From Chitinophaga sancti (GTDB lineage Bacteria > Bacteroidota > Bacteroidia > Chitinophagales > Chitinophagaceae): a stretch of 64,000 bases of DNA. The stretch lies in contig NZ_CP139972.1 of NCBI RefSeq assembly GCF_034424315.1, positions 7,572,501 to 7,636,500 on the forward strand, written 5' to 3'. The position numbers and the translations under genes were made by a program. Shown here piece by piece: positions 43,275 to 50,889 of the stretch; positions within the stretch are counted from its first letter, which is position 1, and each line of letters starts with the position of its first letter. Under the pieces are notes generated by a model, which was not told the DNA's origin, made no database searches, and saw only the letters and a list, made by a program, of their open reading frames with translations.

Positions 43275-43700
43275 TTATTTTTTCTTCTCCGCCAGCATTT
43301 TTTCCAGCAAAGCAATCTTCTCATCTTTTTCCTTCAATAAAGCAGCAGAAAGTTTTTTATTCTCATCCAACGCTTCTAGCCATTTGTCTATTGGATTGAA
43401 ATTATACGTGCCGTAATTACCTATTACATGACTAACGCTATTGTCATGAAAGGTGTTAATGTAATTAACAGCGGCATCTTCATTAAAATTCTTAATTGCA
43501 TCTACCGGTACCTTCAACGTCTTTGCAATCAACTCCAACTGCTCCGGCTCAATGGTTTCTTTGGTTTCCAATAAGGAAACACTCTGCTGGCTGATATTGA
43601 GGGCATCAGCCAATACATCCTGTTTAACATGCAGGATTTCTCTAAGGCGTTTTACCGCGCGTCCTTGGTGTACTTTTTCAGGCATACTGGTAATTGTCAT
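43275..43700 (-). CDS. XRE-family helix-turn-helix regulator
   Basis: About 141 residues from ATG 43698-43700 (a GTG two codons upstream is also possible). The HTH_3 domain occupies residues ~12-68: GRAVKRLREILHVKQDVLADALNISQQSVSLLETKETIEPEQLELIAKTL. A middle part of unknown function (VNYINTFHDNSVSHVIGNYGTYNFNPIDKW) and a C-terminal coiled coil (ENKKLSAALLKEKDEKIALLEKML) follow. It is probably the island's control repressor: an inverted repeat TTGGTATC...GATACCAA sits in its own upstream region. It is transcribed towards the hsd/ptu unit but separated from it by a terminator. Confidence 0.85.
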   Translation of the reverse strand: MTITSMPEKVHQGRAVKRLREILHVKQDVLADALNISQQSVSLLETKETIEPEQLELIAKTLKVPVDAIKNFNEDAAVNYINTFHDNSVSHVIGNYGTYNFNPIDKWLEALDENKKLSAALLKEKDEKIALLEKMLAEKKK

Positions 43701-43728
43701 AGTCACAAAGATATTGAAAACTAATAAT

Positions 43729-43765
43729 TTGGTATCCTACTTCGTCCGGGTTGGTGAGATACCAA
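43729..43765. promoter_or_regulatory. Operator-like inverted repeat upstream of the XRE gene
   Basis: TTGGTATC (43729-43736) and GATACCAA (43758-43765) are perfect inverted arms 29 bp apart start to start. A further GGTATCC lies at 43874-43880 before the histidine kinase gene, and a compact palindrome of the same motif lies at 47199-47220. Confidence 0.5.
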
Positions 43766-43959
43766 GGGTTATTCCCGGTTAACTATCCGGTAAAATACAA
43801 CTAATTTTTGTTAATGCACAGGCTCGCTTAGTGGGGTACGGTTACCGGGGATGGTAATTTACCACTTGAATCAGGTATCCAACAGCCGCCAGTGGTGCAA
43901 TACGCTACCGGAGCTGTTATGGATAACCATCTCCCTTAACACCATTAAACTAGCCAGTT

Positions 43960-44697
43960 ATGCCAATCTCATTTGAAAACAACACTGTTACCCCATTACC
44001 ACCGGCTGCTTTAGCTCAAAAAAGCGCCCCACAGACTATAGAACTGTTCCTCGGTATGTTTGCCCATGAACTACGCACACAGGTAGCCGGCACTGTCCAG
44101 GTTTGCCGGTATATCCGCGAAGGCAGCAAGTCGGAGGCCTTCTTTCAGGCGTTGGAAGCCACAACCCTGGATACCTTGCATATATTGGACAATATGCTCG
44201 CTACCGTAAAATTCCATAATGGTAAACTGGATATTACACCTGTCTACTGCCAGATTGATTTCCAGTTATGGATAACACCGGTCGTTCGCCAACAGGAAAG
44301 GACTGCGGCCCTGCAACAAAAGGATATTTGCCTTATACTGCATCCCTCGCTGGAAAATATACAGGTTACCACAGACCCTGTGAAACTTGGGCAGATACTG
44401 CAAAACCTGCTGTCTAACGCTCTTAAATACAGCCACCCCGGCACTGTTATTACCGTAAAGTGCCGCCTGGAAAATAATGTAATCTGCCTACAGGTTATCA
44501 ATCAGGGCATGGAAATCCCACCGGATAAAGCCTCCCGTTTATTTATGCCATACGAGAGGTTAGACAATGGCCTGGCAGGCACCGGGTTAGGGCTGTTTCT
44601 TAGCGCGCATTATACACAGGCTTTGGGCGGTGCTCTTGCTGTGCAAAGCGAGCGGGGAAATACCGTTTTTACTGTAACCCTTCCCGTTTATCGCTAA
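43960..44697 (+). CDS. Soluble sensor histidine kinase (orphan)
   Basis: A 245-residue kinase core with no membrane span and no sensor domain. The HisKA H box is FAHELRTQVAGTVQ (residues ~34-47). The HATPase domain has LLSNALKYSHPGTVI (N box), INQGMEIPPDKASRLFMPYER and GTGLGLFLSAHYTQALGG (G2 box). The NxG1 box is written VINQGMEIP, with the usual D-x-G reduced to N-Q-G, as in many natural variants. No response regulator is encoded in the island. It starts a plus-strand run with the HEPN gene 31 bp downstream. This kinase next to a HEPN gene and an integrase recurs in Bacteroidota islands. Confidence 0.82.
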   Translation: MPISFENNTVTPLPPAALAQKSAPQTIELFLGMFAHELRTQVAGTVQVCRYIREGSKSEAFFQALEATTLDTLHILDNMLATVKFHNGKLDITPVYCQIDFQLWITPVVRQQERTAALQQKDICLILHPSLENIQVTTDPVKLGQILQNLLSNALKYSHPGTVITVKCRLENNVICLQVINQGMEIPPDKASRLFMPYERLDNGLAGTGLGLFLSAHYTQALGGALAVQSERGNTVFTVTLPVYR

Positions 44698-44728
44698 ACC
44701 GTCCTCTAAACAACCTAAAAAAGTACTT

Positions 44729-45643
44729 ATGCGTGCACATTTACCCCATCTGTCCAAACAGCAGGTCATACAACTGGCAAAGCTAATAGAGAAAATTCTG
44801 CTTGTTCTCCAACCGGAACTGATCTGGTGCTTGGGCACCCGTACTACCATTATGCAGGATTGGAGTTGCTTCTGGCCGGGTGAAGGTTACCGGGAAACGA
44901 TATTCCCGACAACGTTCGACTTGATGATCCTAACCACAGATGCAGAAAAACGACCGGAATATGAACTTATCCAGTTAATAGAGCAGCAAGCGGCATCGTT
45001 ACCCTGTGAAATTACCTGTATGGTGCAGAAGTATTCAGCATTTATGGAAGGGCTGCCTGCCGGTTATCGTTTCGATACTACCGTTTACCGTCAAGCGGTA
45101 CCTGTTTACAGCAATGTATACCTATTCACAGCAGAACTGCCCGTTGAACCGACGAAAGAAGAGATTAAAAACAGGATTACCACTCAATGGAACCGGTGTT
45201 TCACTACTGCCCAACGGTTTTTCAAGACAGCCACTGATTGCCAGCAGGACAACTGGCCGGAGCAGGCAGTATTTAACCTCCATCAGGCAGCACAGCATAC
45301 TTGCATGGCTTTATTAAGGGGCATCACTGGCTACCGGTCAACTACCCATAACCTTTCCCGCTTACTGACCCTGATAGACAACTTTAGCATGGAGCTATCC
45401 GTTATTTTTCCCCGATTGACAAGGGAAGAAACGGAACTATTCAACCTGTTAAACAAAGCCTATTCGGATGCGCGCTATAAAGAAGATTATACCGTACCTG
45501 CTGAAAAGGCTGCTATCCTCATAGACAGGATAAAGGAATTAATGTCCGTAGCCGCATCCCTTTACCAGGCAAAACTGCAAGAGCTGGATAGGGAACAACC
45601 AATTGTATTCCCTATAACAACCACACATGAGACAACAGCCTAA
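44729..45643 (+). CDS. HEPN-domain protein with a degenerate nucleotidyltransferase-like N-terminus
   Basis: A 304-residue two-domain protein. Residues ~15-130 resemble a minimal nucleotidyltransferase domain (ELIWCLGTRTT...TFDLMILTTD), but the GS and DxD catalytic pattern is degraded. Residues ~150-285 are a HEPN four-helix bundle: AVFNLHQAAQHTCMALLRGITGYRSTTHNLSRLL, then DARYKEDYTV. A close R-S-T-T-H spacing resembles the RNase-type Rx4-6H motif but is one or more residues short. HEPN proteins bind or cut RNA or pair with MNT proteins in toxin-antitoxin systems. Here both halves sit in one chain. It overlaps the next small gene by 17 nt. Confidence 0.72.
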   Translation: MRAHLPHLSKQQVIQLAKLIEKILLVLQPELIWCLGTRTTIMQDWSCFWPGEGYRETIFPTTFDLMILTTDAEKRPEYELIQLIEQQAASLPCEITCMVQKYSAFMEGLPAGYRFDTTVYRQAVPVYSNVYLFTAELPVEPTKEEIKNRITTQWNRCFTTAQRFFKTATDCQQDNWPEQAVFNLHQAAQHTCMALLRGITGYRSTTHNLSRLLTLIDNFSMELSVIFPRLTREETELFNLLNKAYSDARYKEDYTVPAEKAAILIDRIKELMSVAASLYQAKLQELDREQPIVFPITTTHETTA

Positions 45644-46019
45644 CCGCCCCTCTGGAAATCCCGATAGATCAGGGCCAAACATGACAATAGAAGTATTCCT
45701 GCCAGCAACATTCCAAATGGCTTGTAAGCAACTGGGAGTGGATGAGCAGGAAGCTATCCAGTTCTGGATAGATCATATCCTGATAGTCTCCTATTTATTA
45801 AACGAGGAAGAAGATATTTACTCTTTAGCTACATCGGTGTTTGCCGCCTATACGCATACAATTCACATTACAGCGATACCGGATAAGGTTAAAAGAGAAA
45901 TATGCATATACTATACCCAGCAGACAATCGCGCTGGTAAGCGAGGCCGATCATACAAAGAGCTATACACCCCTGATCAAGGAATGGTATCAGCAACTGGA
46001 CAAGCACAATAACCGGTAA
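45627..46019 (+). CDS. Island protein of unknown function, 130 residues
   Basis: A soluble, mainly helical protein. A disordered start (MRQQPNRPSGNPDRSGPN) precedes MTIEVFLPATFQMACKQLGVDEQEAIQFWIDHILIVSYLLNEEEDIYSLATSVFAAY. The start overlaps the HEPN gene end, so it is co-translated; ATG 45681 is an alternative start. Family not recognised. It belongs to a set of small genes between the HEPN gene and the integrase. Confidence 0.55.
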   Translation: MRQQPNRPSGNPDRSGPNMTIEVFLPATFQMACKQLGVDEQEAIQFWIDHILIVSYLLNEEEDIYSLATSVFAAYTHTIHITAIPDKVKREICIYYTQQTIALVSEADHTKSYTPLIKEWYQQLDKHNNR

Positions 46020-46033
46020 TAAATAATAACCCT

Positions 46034-46240
46034 ATGAAAAAGCAACTTACCCTGCGTCACACGCACGACAGCTATATTCTTACGGAAATTACCCAGTGTA
46101 CCTTGCAGGCATTGGTACAGTTTTACGTTAACCACGTATCGGTAAACGATTTTCTGCATACCAATGATGCTGTAATTGTAAAATCCACAAAGGTGTTCTT
46201 GTCCTTCACAAAGGAGGAAGAGCGGAACAAGCCGGGATAA
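46034..46240 (+). CDS. Small island protein of unknown function, 68 residues
   Basis: A short protein, MKKQLTLRHTHDSYILTEITQCTLQALVQFYVNHVSVNDFLHTND..., with a charged tail. It starts 14 bp after the previous stop in the same direction, so it is probably in the same operon. No signal peptide or motif was recognised. It could be a structural or regulatory small protein of the element. Confidence 0.5.
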   Translation: MKKQLTLRHTHDSYILTEITQCTLQALVQFYVNHVSVNDFLHTNDAVIVKSTKVFLSFTKEEERNKPG

Positions 46241-46296
46241 GCTACCCGTCAAATAAGGGAGGGGGAATTATTACCGGTTTTTATTATATTAGTAGT

Positions 46297-47115
46297 ATGC
46301 CTACGAAAGAAACTCCCTTAAACCCACCCCGCAACCATGTTGCCGCTCTATTGGTACAAAAATTCCAGCATGACTACGAGGAAATAATGCAGCACTACAC
46401 CTTATTGCAACAACTGGAAATTACCGAACACCTGCTAAGTCTTGTACAATTGGCCCGGCAGGAGAGTGCTCATAGCGATCAATTCTGGCATCAGTACAAA
46501 GCAAAGGATTTAGCGTTACTCAAACGCTATGGCAAAACGCTTAAGCCTTATGTGAGTAAGAGCTTTCATGCTTATTTTTATTATGATACAGTATTGACAG
46601 AAAAAGAAATTTATTCCTGCGAGATATACAACAGCTTACCTGGAGCTGAACAATCCTTATCCGCAGATGAAATCAGTCAATTTCTCCAACTCAGTCAAAA
46701 CGTGCTGGATTGGGCCATTCATTTCCTTTACCTGCAAAAGGAGCCGGAGGGGCTTGACGTAGAAACTGTAACTGCACCTGCTATAGAAGAACCAGACAAA
46801 GAGGCAACCCGCTACCGGCAATTGCTGACCTTGTATTACCTGCTCAAAGCAGGCTTCCAGACAGAACACCGGGATAATGGTAATATCAGTGATGTAGTAA
46901 GGCTGGCTCACCTGTTGACAGGGGTAAAGTTTACCACCCTGCAAAATTCAGACATCTATAAGAAATACGCGAAAATACCCGATCACAAAGCAGGCGCACA
47001 GTTGCTGGCAGACCTTCAATACATCCGCCCTTATTTTACGAATCTTCACCTGGACAGTGCTGTTGCCCTTATTGATGAAGATATCCGGCAGCATGCCCAA
47101 CGGACTAGGAAATAA
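46297..47115 (+). CDS. RteC-like island regulatory protein
   Basis: A 272-residue, largely helical protein. The N-terminal region (LVQKFQHDYEEIMQHYTLLQQLEITEHLL) is followed by FHAYFYYDTVLTEKEIYSCEIYNSLPG. A C-terminal domain follows (LLTLYYLLKAGFQTEHRDNGNISDVVRLAHLLTGVKF...SDIYKKYAKI...LADLQYIRPYF). The size, helical layout and C-terminal pattern are reminiscent of RteC, which controls excision of CTnDOT-type elements, but similarity is weak by eye. The position in an integrase module supports a role in element regulation. Confidence 0.5.
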   Translation: MPTKETPLNPPRNHVAALLVQKFQHDYEEIMQHYTLLQQLEITEHLLSLVQLARQESAHSDQFWHQYKAKDLALLKRYGKTLKPYVSKSFHAYFYYDTVLTEKEIYSCEIYNSLPGAEQSLSADEISQFLQLSQNVLDWAIHFLYLQKEPEGLDVETVTAPAIEEPDKEATRYRQLLTLYYLLKAGFQTEHRDNGNISDVVRLAHLLTGVKFTTLQNSDIYKKYAKIPDHKAGAQLLADLQYIRPYFTNLHLDSAVALIDEDIRQHAQRTRK

Positions 47116-47198
47116 TAGCTACCGCTTACCGTTAATACAAACAGTTTATCGTTAAACAGTATCCTCACTTGAAGTCTACCAACTATTTTTAAAACATA

Positions 47199-47220
47199 GG
47201 TATCCCTATAGGGGGATACC
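47199..47220. promoter_or_regulatory. Palindromic operator-like site
   Basis: GGTATCCC / GGGATACC arms around a 6-bp centre, about 80 bp before the small membrane protein gene (47302). It shares the GGTATC core with the sites at 43729 and 43874. Nearby stretches repeat TTACCG-type words. Confidence 0.5.
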
Positions 47221-47301
47221 AGCCCTCTTTCTATTCTCATCTTTGAATACAGAACGGTAAACGTAAAAAATCACTTCCGTTTACCGGTAAACCCAACCTG
47301 T

Positions 47302-47670
47302 ATGTCAACAATAACACCTGATTCAAAACAAGCATCACCTGATCCAGCAGCGGCAAGGGAGAATGCCCCCAAAACGCCTATAGCTCCGCAGGACCTGTTA
47401 AACCGCCTATCTGGTGTGTTACCCAAAGAAAAGGAGGGATTACAACAATGGTATAAGTTATTGGCTCATCCGCTGATCATTGTGGCGGGTCTCTGCCTGC
47501 TGGCTTATTGGTTATATACACAAAAGCACCCGGCACCGCCAGCCCAAGCCCCTGAAAAAGAAAGGCTGAAAAAACAGGTAAAGAAGTGGAAGAAGCTGTA
47601 CAAGCAAAACCATAACAAAGCCATAAGCGATAACCATCATACTGTAACCGGTATCTCGCTAATGGATTAA
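47302..47670 (+). CDS. Small single-span membrane protein of the island
   Basis: A 122-residue protein with a Pro/Ala-rich N-terminal part, one membrane span (PLIIVAGLCLLAYWLY at ~residues 53-70), then a strongly basic segment (KERLKKQVKKWKKLYKQNHNK). With no signal peptide, a C-in topology is likely by the positive-inside rule. Function unknown. It starts a second group of small genes behind the palindromic site at 47199. Confidence 0.55.
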   Translation: MSTITPDSKQASPDPAAARENAPKTPIAPQDLLNRLSGVLPKEKEGLQQWYKLLAHPLIIVAGLCLLAYWLYTQKHPAPPAQAPEKERLKKQVKKWKKLYKQNHNKAISDNHHTVTGISLMD

Positions 47671-47691
47671 GAACTTAAAAAACACATCATC

Positions 47692-47958
47692 ATGCAAAGT
47701 GCTAACAAACCGGCCACAACCAGTTCTCACACGATCCCGATGGATGTATTACTGGACATCATTCGCATCCTGTTCAATAACAGCCTCCACTGGCAGGTAG
47801 AAGGCATTAATGAGCAGGAAGGCACCATGCTGGTGCAAATCACCCACCACCAGGGTAATCCTAAACACCAGAAAGCCTTACAAAACATCATTGGCATCTT
47901 GGGTGATTATAATTATTACGTTAAAGGCACTCCACAGAACGAAGCCATCGACTATTAA
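47692..47958 (+). CDS. Island protein of unknown function, 88 residues
   Basis: A short soluble protein. After a disordered start, the core IPMDVLLDIIRILFNNSLHWQVEGINEQEGTMLVQITHHQ...KHQKALQNIIGILGDYNYY looks like a small alpha/beta domain. The DVLLDIIRIL...VEGINEQEGTMLVQI layout parallels that of the 83-residue protein at 48702 (VAVLIRVADVLLEN...GTDEEDGYITIEV), so the two may be distant paralogues. No function assigned. Confidence 0.55.
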   Translation: MQSANKPATTSSHTIPMDVLLDIIRILFNNSLHWQVEGINEQEGTMLVQITHHQGNPKHQKALQNIIGILGDYNYYVKGTPQNEAIDY

Positions 47959-47984
47959 GATCGTTTACCGTTAAACTGAAATCA

Positions 47985-48671
47985 ATGACAACTACCTGTC
48001 AATACTGCGGCACACCCATGCAAGCCTTACGAAGTACCCGTAAATATTGCAGTGATACCTGCAAGCAGTTGGCATTTTATAAACGGAACGGATTGGCATT
48101 GGCAGATGCAGATACCAATACCTTACCCGGTAATGAGCCAGCAGTTTTGCTGGAAGAAGCAAAACCAGATGTAGATAAATCGGATTATATGGTAAGGCAA
48201 CAAGACCGGCCCTACCAGCGGGTATATTCCCGGTTGCTGGAAGCGGTACAGGAATGCCTGGATAGTAATAACTACACATTTGTATTTGAAAACCCGGATC
48301 AATATTGGGGAACCTATGCCATACAGCCTGTAAAATGGGTAAGCCTTCGATTGCGCTGCCTGTTGGAAAACATGCTTCGTTTAAGCAATATGCCTTCTAT
48401 ACCCAACGAGATATTAGTTCTTTTGCGGGATTCGTTTGCTGATATGGTGGCGGCACGTCCTTACCGGCAACTACCTGCTGATTATCCATACACCGTGCTG
48501 GTAAAAGACATTATACATAACCTTGACCGCATTGTTCATAACGTTAAGCCGAAAGGTGATACCCGCTTTCGTTTAACGCTTAACCGTAAAGCATCCCTTA
48601 TTGCCTGTCGTTTTACGCTGGCAGCTATGGTGCCGCTGGTAAAGTTCCGTGAACTCAACTTTTCAGAATAA
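47985..48671 (+). CDS. Zinc-ribbon protein of the island
   Basis: A 228-residue protein with an N-terminal four-cysteine zinc ribbon: CQYCG (C5, C8) and KYCSDTCKQLAFYKRNG (~residues 20-36). This treble-clef-like form is found in small nucleic-acid-binding proteins. The rest (~residues 60-228) is helical, with RVYSRLLEAVQECLD, SLRLRCLLENMLRLSN and RLTLNRKASLIACRFTLAAM. It lies in the same plus-strand run as its neighbours and may bind DNA or RNA for the element. Function unknown. Confidence 0.6.
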   Translation: MTTTCQYCGTPMQALRSTRKYCSDTCKQLAFYKRNGLALADADTNTLPGNEPAVLLEEAKPDVDKSDYMVRQQDRPYQRVYSRLLEAVQECLDSNNYTFVFENPDQYWGTYAIQPVKWVSLRLRCLLENMLRLSNMPSIPNEILVLLRDSFADMVAARPYRQLPADYPYTVLVKDIIHNLDRIVHNVKPKGDTRFRLTLNRKASLIACRFTLAAMVPLVKFRELNFSE

Positions 48672-48701
48672 TTATTCATAACCTTAAAGTCTATCTATTT
48701 T

Positions 48702-48953
48702 ATGCAAACAGTTATTACAAAACGTGAATTACAGGTGCCTGTAGCTGTGCTGATTCGGGTAGCCGATGTACTACTGGAAAACGATATCACCAATAGGATT
48801 ACAGGCACGGATGAGGAAGATGGTTACATCACTATTGAAGTGGAGTACGAAAAAGAACAGCGGGATGCCATCCATGAAGCCGAAGACATTATCTCTGATT
48901 ACCATGATAATGAGGAAGAAGAGGATGACGAAGAAGACGAGGATGAAGATTAA
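48702..48953 (+). CDS. Small acidic-tailed protein of the island
   Basis: An 83-residue protein. A compact N-terminal alpha/beta part (ELQVPVAVLIRVADVLLENDITNRITGTDEEDGYITIEVEYEKEQRDAIHEAEDII) ends in an almost purely Glu/Asp tail of about 15 residues. Acidic tails of this kind often mimic DNA or mediate contact with basic proteins. Function unknown. It is followed by a terminator at 48964. Confidence 0.55.
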   Translation: MQTVITKRELQVPVAVLIRVADVLLENDITNRITGTDEEDGYITIEVEYEKEQRDAIHEAEDIISDYHDNEEEEDDEEDEDED

Positions 48954-48963
48954 CACTAGTTTT

Positions 48964-48995
48964 ACCACCACCGCAGGATTACCTGTAGTGGTGGT
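48964..48995 (+). terminator. Terminator after the small-gene run
   Basis: ACCACCACCGCAGG pairs with CCTGTAGTGGTGGT around a 4-nt loop, just after the stop of the acidic-tailed gene. Followed by TTCTCTTT rather than a clean T-run. Confidence 0.65.
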
Positions 48996-49063
48996 TCTCT
49001 TTACCCAATAACTTAACCCTTACTCTTACAGAAAGGTAAAATTTCAACACTAAATTATAATGT

Positions 49064-49312
49064 ATGATAAAACGTGACGATCTGCTAATCATGCGGGCCA
49101 TAGCACTCTGTTTTAAACCATTCCTAAAACCAGAAGAAGCGCTGATCTATTGTAACCTTGGCCGAACGCAATTTGCTAAGAACTGCGAAGAATATGGGGT
49201 TTACAAAACCAATAGTGGTTATTACAGGAAAGAAGATATAGACAAGATGTTATCTGGTGAAATGGCGGCAATGCAGGCTGCAACCCCACAGGTCAAATTA
49301 AGAGCTGCATAG
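49064..49312 (+). CDS. Small helix-turn-helix protein, possible excisionase/regulator
   Basis: An 82-residue protein. FLKPEEALIYCNLGRTQFAKNCEEYGVYKTNSGYYRKEDIDKMLSGE matches the winged-helix layout of MerR/excisionase-type proteins: two helices, then a wing ending in Y-x-xxDIDxML. It lies just left of the integrase gene and convergent with it, a usual place for an excision factor. DNA binding is inferred from this pattern. Confidence 0.6.
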   Translation: MIKRDDLLIMRAIALCFKPFLKPEEALIYCNLGRTQFAKNCEEYGVYKTNSGYYRKEDIDKMLSGEMAAMQAATPQVKLRAA

Positions 49313-49316
49313 TAAA

Positions 49317-49346
49317 ACAGGGCTATTCGATTTTGAATAGCCCTGT
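49317..49346. terminator. Bidirectional terminator between the HTH gene and integrase
   Basis: ACAGGGCTATTC / GAATAGCCCTGT with a 6-nt loop, lying between two convergent genes that end at 49312 and 49356. Confidence 0.8.
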
Positions 49347-49355
49347 TGCTTTAGC

Positions 49356-50450
49356 CTAAAGGAAACCCGCAATATTAAAAGAAGGTAAGTGACTGATTGC
49401 CTCTGACTGATCTTTGGGTTTATGCCTTTTGTAAGTCTGCTGCACCTGTCTGGTAGTTGTATGCCCCATCAGATAAGCAATAGTGACATCATCCACGTTC
49501 TTATCCTTTAATAGTATGGAAAAACTTAATCTTGCACAGGACCATGTTACGTATTTATTGACACCAGCCCGCTTAATCCATTCTCCCAACACTTTATTAG
49601 CTCCATTAGCTGTAGGCAAGCTGAATACTTTATTGGTAGAAGTTGCCTTACCTAGCTGCAATTGTTTAATTTCTTCCAAAATAGCAAGGGCTATAGGGTG
49701 CAGGGTAAGCACCACCGGCTTGCCGGTTTTCTGCTGTATGATCCTTGTAATTAATGTGCCACCTTGTAAATCCTGCCATTCCAGTCTTTTCACATCCACC
49801 CATCTCAGCCCGGTATAACAACTAAACAAGAAAGCCAGCTTCACCTGCTGATTAAAACAGGGAGTATTGAGTAACGCAACATATTCCTCTGATTCCAGGT
49901 GTTCCTTCAACGCAGCGCTTGGATTGCGTACTGCCGGGATGTCCTCTGTCGGGTTACTCCTGAAGTATCCATCCTTAGTGGCAGCTTTCAACACCCATTT
50001 GAAACGTGCATAATAGTTGGCCGGAGTTTCGCCAGTCAATGTATCCAGCAAATGCCGCCGGAACCTTTTACAAAAGTTCTCCGTAATATCTACCGGTGAG
50101 ATAAAATCACTTTTGATATAAGCCTTAAACTTGGTAAGACAGCAGGCCAGATGCCGGTTGCCTTCTCGTTTATTTAATTTGATATAATCCTCAAAATACT
50201 CAACAAAGTTTGCCTTGAACTTATGAGCCGGGATAACCGGTGTACCCACCGCCTGCTGTTCGATAGTTAACTGGCTCTTTTTAGTCTCCAGTATCTTCAA
50301 TGCTTCTTTGTTGAAGTTCTTTTGGATTTGGTTTTGCGGGTTGGCATAAATAAATACTCCGGTAGAAGGTCGCTGTCCGGGGCCACGACCTAAATCATAA
50401 AAGAAATAAATCTTATCTCCTTTCTTATTGAGCTTTTCTCCAATGTTCAT
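49356..50450 (-). CDS. int: Tyrosine recombinase (island integrase)
   Basis: A 364-residue phage-integrase-family protein. The N-terminal arm-binding and SAM-like domains (NFVEYFEDYIKLNKREGNRHLACCLTKFKAYIK) precede the catalytic domain: Arg I in SCYTGLRWVDVKRLEW, the Lys beta-hairpin QQKTGKPVVLTL, box II WSCARLSFSILLKDKNV, GHTTTRQVQQTY with His and the nucleophile Tyr. At the box II HxxR position the His is replaced (SCAR), a variation seen in some Bacteroidota integrases. It lies 440 bp inside the tRNA-Leu attachment site and probably integrates the island there. Confidence 0.9.
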   Translation of the reverse strand: MNIGEKLNKKGDKIYFFYDLGRGPGQRPSTGVFIYANPQNQIQKNFNKEALKILETKKSQLTIEQQAVGTPVIPAHKFKANFVEYFEDYIKLNKREGNRHLACCLTKFKAYIKSDFISPVDITENFCKRFRRHLLDTLTGETPANYYARFKWVLKAATKDGYFRSNPTEDIPAVRNPSAALKEHLESEEYVALLNTPCFNQQVKLAFLFSCYTGLRWVDVKRLEWQDLQGGTLITRIIQQKTGKPVVLTLHPIALAILEEIKQLQLGKATSTNKVFSLPTANGANKVLGEWIKRAGVNKYVTWSCARLSFSILLKDKNVDDVTIAYLMGHTTTRQVQQTYKRHKPKDQSEAISHLPSFNIAGFL

Positions 50451-50653
50451 AGGGTTTCATTTTTAAAGGTTACGGGAGAGAAGCCCAATGAATATGCCAT
50501 GCCAACAATAAAAACAGGGTAGCTAAAGTCAGCTACCATCCGGTGAAAGTTTGTGAAAGAAAGCGGGAACAACAACCTTGAAAATAATTCTGAAAACCAT
50601 CCTCTGCAAAATGGCAGAACTGCCATATAGGCTTGGGTTTCACTGCCAACGGC

Positions 50654-50685
50654 GAGTGTCATTGTGAGTGTCAAACCGGGTGTCA
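50654..50685 (+). repeat. Triplet of GAGTGTCA repeats, cluster 1
   Basis: GAGTGTCA at 50654 and 50666 and GGGTGTCA at 50678 have an exact 12-bp period. They lie between the integrase gene and the attachment site, and look like arm-type recombinase-binding sites. Confidence 0.6.
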
Positions 50686-50767
50686 AATAAGCCTTTTTAA
50701 CCCGATTTTGATAAAAAAATCTAAAGGTGTGATTCCGGTTGTGTTCCGGTGGAGTGCCTGCAATTTT

Positions 50768-50798
50768 GAGTGTCATTGCGAGTGTCATTTGAGTGTCG
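50768..50798 (+). repeat. Triplet of GAGTGTCA repeats, cluster 2
   Basis: GAGTGTCA at 50768 and 50780 and GAGTGTCG at 50791, same orientation as cluster 1 and 114 bp further towards the tRNA. No gene is visible in 50451-50856; the 113-codon minus-strand frame there simply crosses these repeats. Confidence 0.6.
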
Positions 50799-50856
50799 TA
50801 AATAGTGGGAAAAAGGGCTAAAAAGCGTAAAAAACCGACACTCCCGAAAATAAAAA

Positions 50857-50885
50857 AGCCTTACAAATCAATGACTTGTAAGGCT
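50857..50885 (-). terminator. Terminator downstream of tRNA-Leu
   Basis: AGCCTTACAA / TTGTAAGGCT with a 9-nt loop. On the minus strand it is followed by TTTTTTA. It lies 6 bp beyond the tRNA 3' end and was probably supplied by the island. Confidence 0.8.
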
Positions 50886-50889
50886 ATCA

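Noticed and set aside
50447..50788. 113-codon minus-strand frame between integrase and tRNA
   Set aside because: It is built largely from the GAGTGTCA repeats (repeated MTL/TLTMTL peptides) and has no protein-like pattern; treated as recombinase-site DNA.
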